A stretch of DNA of 5,369 nucleotides from Candidatus Intestinimonas stercorigallinarum. Lineage in GTDB: Bacteria; Bacillota; Clostridia; Oscillospirales; Oscillospiraceae. The first letter of the stretch is position 1. Every line of letters begins with the position of its first letter. The notes beneath the pieces are model-generated. The model was not told the DNA's origin. It made no database searches and saw nothing but the letters and a program-made list of their open reading frames with translations. The stretch lies in NCBI GenBank assembly GCA_019115345.1, contig DXDV01000094.1, positions 1 through 5,369 of the forward strand, written 5' to 3'. Of the stretch, positions 1-3,227 are shown piece after piece. The translations under genes were made by a program, and so were the position numbers.

Positions 1-626
1 CCCTGCCGCACCAGGCCGGTGTGCCGCCAGCAACCGGGCCGCTGGTGGGGGATGCCGGCCCGGAGCCGCCTCCGCAGGCGGCACAGGCCCCAGACCTCCC
101 AGGAGAAGTAGAGGATGAGGGCCACATCCGCAAGGATGACCAGGTTGGTATAGAGGGAGCCGAACCGGACCAGGCTCAGGACCGGGCCGAAGGCGCTGTC
201 CAGGCGGGCCCACACCTGGAAGGCCACCAGAGCCGCCATCATGGCCAACAGGAGCCATACAAACCGGGTCAGCCGCTTGGTGAGCCGGTCCAGAGTGTAG
301 CTCTGGGCCACCGGGTCGGTGTGGAACTCGGGGGCGTCCGGATCAGCCGTCCGGAACAAAGCCAGATAGCCGAGCTTGCCTACGTAGGTCCAGCCCATGT
401 CGCCGTAGTCGGCGGCCTGGGCGGGGATGGTGTTGCCGCCCTTTTCCGTGGGCTCCGCATGGTAGCGGACCCGGGCCGGGTCGCCGGGACGGAACTGGGC
501 AAAAAAGGTCCCGAATTTCTGGAAATGGAGCCCTTTGGCCGCCATGTCCTCCAGCCACAGCTCGATGCCGTCCAGGTCCAGGAAGTCCACCGGGACCAGC
601 CTGCGCACGATATGCCGCTCTTTCAT
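1..626 (-). CDS. DUF2812 domain membrane protein, C-terminus cut by window edge
   Basis: The ATG at 626-624 opens a frame that runs off the left edge, giving 208 codons. The N-terminal half (about residues 1-105) is soluble and matches the DUF2812 family: MKERHIVRRL start, then LEDMAAKGLHFQKFG, a GDPARVRYHAEP strand and DMGWTYVGKLGYLALFRT. Two hydrophobic segments follow (about residues 122-141 and 159-178), then a basic stretch RLRRRLR, so it is probably an inner-membrane protein with a cytoplasmic N-domain. An AGGAGG lies at 634-639, 7 nt before the ATG and inside the end of the PadR gene, with which it overlaps by ATGA, implying translational coupling. DUF2812 proteins are commonly encoded directly after PadR regulators in Firmicutes and are thought to be the regulated target. 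The biochemical role is unknown. I see no frameshift in the visible part. Confidence 0.88.
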   Translation of the reverse strand, partial: MKERHIVRRLVPVDFLDLDGIELWLEDMAAKGLHFQKFGTFFAQFRPGDPARVRYHAEPTEKGGNTIPAQAADYGDMGWTYVGKLGYLALFRTADPDAPEFHTDPVAQSYTLDRLTKRLTRFVWLLLAMMAALVAFQVWARLDSAFGPVLSLVRFGSLYTNLVILADVALILYFSWEVWGLCRLRRRLRAGIPHQRPGCWRHTGLVRQ

Positions 627-940
627 GGGCGTTCCTCCTCACTCTCGGCGTCGGCCACGCAGGCGCGCAGCCGGGCCACCTCCTCCTGATACCTCTTTTC
701 ACCGCTTTCCGTGAGCTGATAGGTCCGCTTCCGGCCCTCCACGGCGATCTCCGTGAGAAAGCCCTCCTCCTGGAACTTGGCCAGGATGGTGTAGAGGGTG
801 CCGGGGCCCATGTTCACCCGGCCCTTGGTCTTTCGGGAGACGAAGTCGGCCGCCTCCGTGCCGCACAGGGCCTGCCTTCGGAAGGCCATGAGCACGTAGA
901 ACATGGTCTCGGTGAGGGACTCCAGAGATTTTTTGCCCAT
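623..940 (-). CDS. PadR-family winged-helix transcriptional regulator
   Basis: A 105-residue protein whose length and layout fit the small PadR class. The N-terminal winged helix covers about residues 5-80: SLTETMFYVLMAF (helix 1), CGTEAADFVSRKTKG, the family hallmark MGPGTLYTILAKFQEEGFL (residues 44-62, recognition helix) and the wing GRKRTYQLTESG (69-80). The acidic, Arg-rich tail (81-105) is the short dimerisation helix. I chose the ATG at 940 because AGGAGG (947-952) sits 6 nt upstream. An in-frame ATG at 1003 would lie upstream of the -10 box and inside the promoter, so it is rejected. It is the first gene of an operon with the DUF2812 gene, and its promoter is full of symmetric repeats, so autorepression is the natural inference. 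The inducer is not evident from sequence. Confidence 0.93.
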   Translation of the reverse strand: MGKKSLESLTETMFYVLMAFRRQALCGTEAADFVSRKTKGRVNMGPGTLYTILAKFQEEGFLTEIAVEGRKRTYQLTESGEKRYQEEVARLRACVADAESEEERP

Positions 941-955
941 GGGCGGCCTCCTCTC

Positions 956-1012
956 TGATATCGCGGTTCGATATCGTCTGTCGATATTATAACATCGAGA
1001 CACGATATCGTC
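956..1012 (-). promoter_or_regulatory. Probable PadR operator array (GATATCG repeats)
   Basis: GATATCG occurs at 957-963, 970-976 and 1004-1010, with a variant GATATT at 983-988. The first three are exactly 13 bp apart. The copy at 1002-1011 is a perfect palindrome, ACGATATCGT, and overlaps the -35 box. A second inverted repeat, TCGAT (981-985) with ATCGA (994-998), flanks the -10 box. Binding here would block RNA polymerase, which fits autorepression by the adjacent PadR protein. The repeats are seen directly; the binding protein is inferred. Confidence 0.7.
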
Positions 1013-1014
1013 AA
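986..1014 (-). promoter_or_regulatory. Promoter of the PadR-DUF2812 operon
   Basis: On the minus strand, TTGACG (1014-1009) and a perfect TATAAT (991-986) are separated by 17 bp. This is a near-consensus sigma-A promoter, with the start expected near 979. The -35 box begins at the end of the T-run of the ribU terminator, so the two units are packed with no spare DNA. Confidence 0.85.
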
Positions 1015-1050
1015 GTATAAAAGAGCTCCCCCGGCAAATGCCGGGGGAGC
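1013..1050 (-). terminator. Intrinsic terminator of ribU
   Basis: An 11-bp perfect stem (1050-1040 with 1035-1025) closes a 4-nt loop, followed on the minus strand by TCTTTTATACTT. It begins 17 nt after the ribU stop codon. There is no T-run on the plus-strand side, so it acts in one direction. Confidence 0.9.
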
Positions 1051-1067
1051 GGAGGTAAGTTATAGAC

Positions 1068-1754
1068 TTAGATGACGCCCCAGAGGACCAGGGCCAGCAG
1101 GACGAAGGTGGCCAGCAGCACCAGGGAGAAGAGGAGGAAGCCGGCGCTGGAGCGGCGGGAGGGCTGCTCGCTGGTGGAGGGGGCCACCAGGCCGGAGCGG
1201 CGCAGGGCGGTGACCACAGGCTTGTAGAGCAGGAGGGTGGCGGCCATGTTCATGCCGCCCTTGACCAGATTGAAGGGGAGGAAGATGGGCACCAGCATTT
1301 CGGCCACGGCCGCACGGGGCAGACCCTGGTAGATGGGGGTGAGGAAGTAGTTCCACAGCAGCATCACGGCGGTGAGGACCACTACGCCGGCGGTCAGGCC
1401 CAGGATGGCGCCCATCATGGTGTGGCGCTTCTTGTAGATGAAGGTGGCGGTGCAGCAGAAGCTGCAGGTGGCCAGGGCGTTCATGACGAAGCCGATGAGG
1501 CCGGTGTGGCTGATGGTGATCATCTCTACGAAGGCCACCACGATGGACATGGCGGCGGCGGCCATAGGCCCGAAGGTGAAGCCGCCGATGCAGATGACCA
1601 CGTCCTTGAAGTCGAAGTCCAAAAAGCCGTTGACGCTGGGCAGCAGCTTGGACACCAGCATGACGACAAAGGCGATGGCGGAGAGCATGGCCAGGGTGGT
1701 GATGGTCTTGGTGTTGGTTGCCGGACGGGCTTTGACAAGGGTGGGATCGGACAT
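1068..1754 (-). CDS. ribU: ECF transporter S component, riboflavin (RibU)
   Basis: A 228-residue, very hydrophobic protein. RibU is the membrane-embedded substrate-binding subunit of a group II ECF transporter and captures riboflavin for uptake with the shared EcfA-EcfA'-EcfT module, which is not encoded here. Family features are visible: an AxxxA helix near residue 22 (AMLSAIAF), used by S components to dock on EcfT; FDFKDVVICIGGFTFGP (47-63); VAFVEMITISHTGLIGF (73-89); LLWNY (132-136); and LPFNLVKGGMN (159-169). The FMN riboswitch in its leader independently supports riboflavin specificity. The ATG at 1754 is preceded by AAGGAG (1771-1766) at a rather long 11 nt. An in-frame ATG at 1802 lies in the attenuator region and is less likely. 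A Ser/Arg linker (193-203) and an extra hydrophobic helix (about 204-227) extend the usual six-helix core. Confidence 0.93.
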   Translation of the reverse strand: MSDPTLVKARPATNTKTITTLAMLSAIAFVVMLVSKLLPSVNGFLDFDFKDVVICIGGFTFGPMAAAAMSIVVAFVEMITISHTGLIGFVMNALATCSFCCTATFIYKKRHTMMGAILGLTAGVVVLTAVMLLWNYFLTPIYQGLPRAAVAEMLVPIFLPFNLVKGGMNMAATLLLYKPVVTALRRSGLVAPSTSEQPSRRSSAGFLLFSLVLLATFVLLALVLWGVI

Positions 1755-1803
1755 GAAAATACGCGCTCCTTCCAGACGCGGCCACAGCAGGCCGCGCCCC
1801 ATG

Positions 1804-1846
1804 TAAAGTAGAAAACACCCGAAAGACCCAATGTCTTCCAGGTGTT
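1804..1846 (-). terminator. Riboswitch-controlled attenuator hairpin
   Basis: Between the aptamer and ribU, a 14-bp stem including two G-U pairs (1846-1833 with 1827-1814) encloses a 5-nt loop and is followed on the minus strand by TTCTACTTTA. Its left arm, CCTGGAAGACATT, can instead pair with the aptamer's 5' strand CGATGTCTTCAGG (2022-2010), giving about 13 bp with one bulged G. This is a plausible antiterminator. When FMN holds the P1 helix, the antiterminator cannot form and the terminator does. The T-run is interrupted, so termination may be moderate. Confidence 0.78.
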
Positions 1847-1879
1847 AAACACGAACATGGGGAGAGGTGCGCGTTTGAA

Positions 1880-2022
1880 CACATCTTCTTCCATCAAGAC
1901 TTCGCGCTCTGCAAGAGAGCACGTCACTGTCGGTCCCGGAGTTCCACCGGGTCAGCCGCGCGGGAGCGCGGGTCGCGGACTGTACCGCCGATCGGGATTT
2001 TCACCCTGCCCTGAAGACATCG
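1880..2022 (-). promoter_or_regulatory. FMN riboswitch (RFN element)
   Basis: Read on the minus strand, the conserved FMN-aptamer blocks appear in order: AGGGCAGGGTGAAAATCCCG (2012-1993), ATCGGCGGTA then AGTCCGCGA, the GACCCGGTGGAACTCCGGG arm followed by ACCGACAGTGA, a variable hairpin GTGCTCTCTTGCAGAGCGC, and AGTCTTGATGGAAGAAGAT (closing about 1882). GTCTTC near 2018-2013 pairs with GAAGAT near 1887-1882 to form P1. The aptamer senses FMN, the product of riboflavin kinase, and here controls riboflavin uptake through the downstream attenuator. All core motifs are present, so it is probably functional. I see no reading frame that could compete with it. Confidence 0.96.
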
Positions 2023-2049
2023 TTGATTCAGTTGTTTTCTCTGTCCTCT

Positions 2050-2077
2050 ATTATACATGGTCCCACCAAAAAAGCAA
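2050..2077 (-). promoter_or_regulatory. Promoter of the FMN riboswitch-ribU transcript
   Basis: On the minus strand, TTGCTT (2077-2072), a 16-bp spacer and a perfect TATAAT (2055-2050) preceded by TG. The start would fall near 2043, about 20 nt before the aptamer. The spacer is one base short and the -35 box deviates from consensus. Confidence 0.7.
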
Positions 2078-2112
2078 GCCCTATTTTTGAAAAAACAAAT
2101 GTTCGATTTCCG

Positions 2113-2141
2113 TTGACTTGTCCCGCTGGATATACTACAAT
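2113..2141 (+). promoter_or_regulatory. Promoter of the DUF1273/SLOG gene
   Basis: TTGACT (2113-2118) and TACAAT (2136-2141) are separated by 17 bp, with an A/T-rich stretch upstream (2081-2110) that could act as an UP element. It diverges from the ribU promoter, with about 35 bp between the two -35 boxes. Start expected near 2148. Confidence 0.8.
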
Positions 2142-2152
2142 GAGGTAGGATC

Positions 2153-2170
2153 CAGCCATTGCAATGGCTG
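2153..2170. repeat. Perfect 18-bp palindrome, possible operator
   Basis: CAGCCATTG followed at once by CAATGGCTG is an uninterrupted inverted repeat. It begins 12 bp after the -10 box of the DUF1273 gene, at or just after the predicted transcription start. With no loop it is a poor RNA hairpin but a good site for a dimeric DNA-binding protein. No regulator is assigned. Confidence 0.65.
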
Positions 2171-2208
2171 AGACGAGGATTTTGAAACGGCAGGGGAGGA
2201 GGCGAAGC

Positions 2209-2709
2209 GTGAAAAGAGAGACCACCTGCTGCTTTACCGGCCACCGGCCCAACAAGCTCCCCTGGAGGGACAACGAGGGGGACCCCCGGTGCGCCGATCT
2301 GAAGGCCCGGCTGGCGGCGGCGCTGGAGGGGGCCTATGCCGATGGCTATCGTCACTTCCTCTGCGGTATGGCCCTGGGCTGCGACCTCTATTTCTGCGAG
2401 GCCGTCCTGGCGCTCCGGGACCGGCATACCGGCGTCACGGTGGAGGCCGCCGTCCCCTGCGAGGAACAGTGCGTCCGGTGGCGGGAGCGGGACCGGAACC
2501 GGTATTTCGCCCTGCTGGAGCGGTGTGACTACGAGACCCTGGTCCAGCATCAGTACACCCCCGGGTGCATGCAGCGCCGGGACCGCTATATGGTGGACCG
2601 CTCCCAGCGCATCATCGCCGCCTATGACGGCCGGACCCTGGGGGGGACCATGTACACCCTGACCTACGCCCTGCGCCAGGGGCTGGAGACCGTGATCCTG
2701 GATCTGTGA
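2209..2709 (+). CDS. DUF1273 family protein (SLOG superfamily, YpsA-like)
   Basis: A 166-residue soluble protein. Motifs of the FTGHRP subgroup of DUF1273 proteins are clear: CCFTGHRPNKLPW (residues 7-19), the loop GMALGCD (53-59), EAAVPCEEQ (79-87), RDRYMVDRS (124-132) and DGRTLGGTMYT (140-150). The SLOG superfamily is a Rossmann-like fold related to LOG and DprA proteins and is proposed to bind nucleotides or nucleotide-derived ligands; the reaction or ligand of this subgroup is not known. The GTG at 2209 is chosen because AGGAGG (2197-2202) lies 6 nt upstream. The in-frame ATG at 2164 overlaps the 18-bp palindrome and has no well-placed ribosome binding site. The gene has its own promoter and terminator, so it looks monocistronic. 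Nothing nearby points to a pathway. Confidence 0.9.
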   Translation: MKRETTCCFTGHRPNKLPWRDNEGDPRCADLKARLAAALEGAYADGYRHFLCGMALGCDLYFCEAVLALRDRHTGVTVEAAVPCEEQCVRWRERDRNRYFALLERCDYETLVQHQYTPGCMQRRDRYMVDRSQRIIAAYDGRTLGGTMYTLTYALRQGLETVILDL

Positions 2710-2716
2710 CCCTATG

Positions 2717-2754
2717 CCCGGCATCGGCAGTTTCGCCGATGCCGGGTATTTTCT
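2717..2754 (+). terminator. Intrinsic terminator of the DUF1273 gene
   Basis: A perfect 12-bp stem (2717-2728 with 2735-2746) has a 6-nt loop and is followed by TATTTTCT. It starts 7 nt after the stop codon. Its T-run overlaps the first of the three repeats in front of the BlaI-type gene. Confidence 0.92.
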
Positions 2755-2831
2755 GCATTTGCAAAAAACTCTTGACAAAGGACTTCTGTAAATGTAGAAT
2801 AAAGCCACTGAAGCTTCTGCAAATGCAAAAA
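2751..2831 (+). promoter_or_regulatory. Three-copy putative BlaI-type operator
   Basis: Three 17-bp near-copies begin at 2751 (TTCTGCATTTGCAAAAA), 2784 (TTCTGTAAATGTAGAAT) and 2815 (TTCTGCAAATGCAAAAA). Each centres on TGYA-WW-TGYA, a near-symmetric core resembling in layout the TACA/TGTA dyads bound by BlaI/MecI repressors. Spacings of 33 and 31 bp are close to three helical turns, so bound dimers would lie on one DNA face. The middle copy covers the spacer and -10 box. The repeats are seen directly; assignment to the adjacent repressor is inferred. Confidence 0.75.
2772..2800 (+). promoter_or_regulatory. Promoter of the BlaI-BlaR1-like operon
   Basis: A perfect TTGACA (2772-2777), a 17-bp spacer and TAGAAT (2795-2800). 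Start expected near 2807, between the second and third operator-like repeats. Such a strong promoter fits a unit kept off by a repressor. Confidence 0.87.
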
Positions 2832-2846
2832 TAGGAGGAGACCGCC

Positions 2847-3227
2847 GTGAAGGAAAGCAAACGCCTGCCGGAATCAGAGCTGGACATCATGCTGGTGGTG
2901 TGGGCCGGGGAGGGGGGCATCACCGCCCCCGCCATTTTGGAGGGCCTGGAGCGCCCTCTGACGGCCAGCGCCCTCCACAGCTACCTCAAGCGGCTGGAGG
3001 AGAAGGGGTTTTTGGCCTGTGAGAAGCGTGGAAAGGTCAATTACTATACACCGACTGTTTCCCAAGAGGAGTACCAGCGCAGCGAGGGGCGGAGCATTTT
3101 GAGAAAGCTCTACGGCGGCTCCCTCTCCCGGTTTGCCGCCGCCCTCTACGACGGGGAGCGGGTGGCGCCGGAGGAGGTGGCAGCCCTCCAGGCGCTCCTG
3201 GACCAGCTGAAGGAGGAGAACCCATGA
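2847..3227 (+). CDS. BlaI/MecI/CopY-family transcriptional repressor
   Basis: A 126-residue protein, the usual length for this family. The N-terminal winged helix (about residues 5-70) shows the family pattern: LPESELDIMLVVW (7-19), a recognition-helix region LTASALHSYLKRLEEKGFL (38-56) and the wing RGKVNYYTP (61-69). The C-terminal part (72-126) holds helices for dimerisation, with GGSLSRFAAAL (90-100) matching the segment where BlaI/MecI dimerise. The exact cleavage bond known from staphylococcal BlaI is not obvious here. The GTG start at 2847 is supported by AGGAGG (2833-2838), 8 nt upstream. It precedes and overlaps by ATGA the BlaR1-like gene, the standard repressor/sensor arrangement. 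It probably represses its own operon through the TGYA repeats. No beta-lactamase gene is in the window, so resistance should not be assumed. Confidence 0.93.
   Translation: MKESKRLPESELDIMLVVWAGEGGITAPAILEGLERPLTASALHSYLKRLEEKGFLACEKRGKVNYYTPTVSQEEYQRSEGRSILRKLYGGSLSRFAAALYDGERVAPEEVAALQALLDQLKEENP

Noticed and set aside
21..689. Open frame of 222 codons on the plus strand
   Set aside because: It is antisense to the DUF2812 and PadR genes, both with family motifs. The product is low in complexity and has no recognisable domain.
941..1003. Upstream ATG start for the PadR gene at 1003
   Set aside because: This start would lie upstream of the -10 box and inside the operators; the ATG at 940 has a well-placed AGGAGG.
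1060..1884. Open frame of 274 codons on the minus strand overlapping ribU in another frame
   Set aside because: The His/Arg/Pro-rich product is a frame-shifted reading of ribU, and its start lies in the riboswitch/attenuator leader.
2164..2208. Upstream ATG start for the DUF1273 gene
   Set aside because: The 15-residue extension is not part of the family N-terminus, the ATG is within the palindrome close to the transcription start, and the AGGAGG at 2197-2202 clearly serves the GTG at 2209.
1924..2808. Open frame of 294 codons on the minus strand
   Set aside because: It lies antisense to the well-supported DUF1273 gene and runs through both divergent promoters and the riboswitch. It has no ribosome binding site at its start, and its Pro/Gly-rich product is typical of a GC-rich shadow frame.
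2751..2831. CRISPR-like interpretation of the three regular repeats
   Set aside because: The repeats are only 17 bp and imperfect, the intervals are 14-16 bp and contain promoter boxes, and no cas gene is present. An operator array explains them better.
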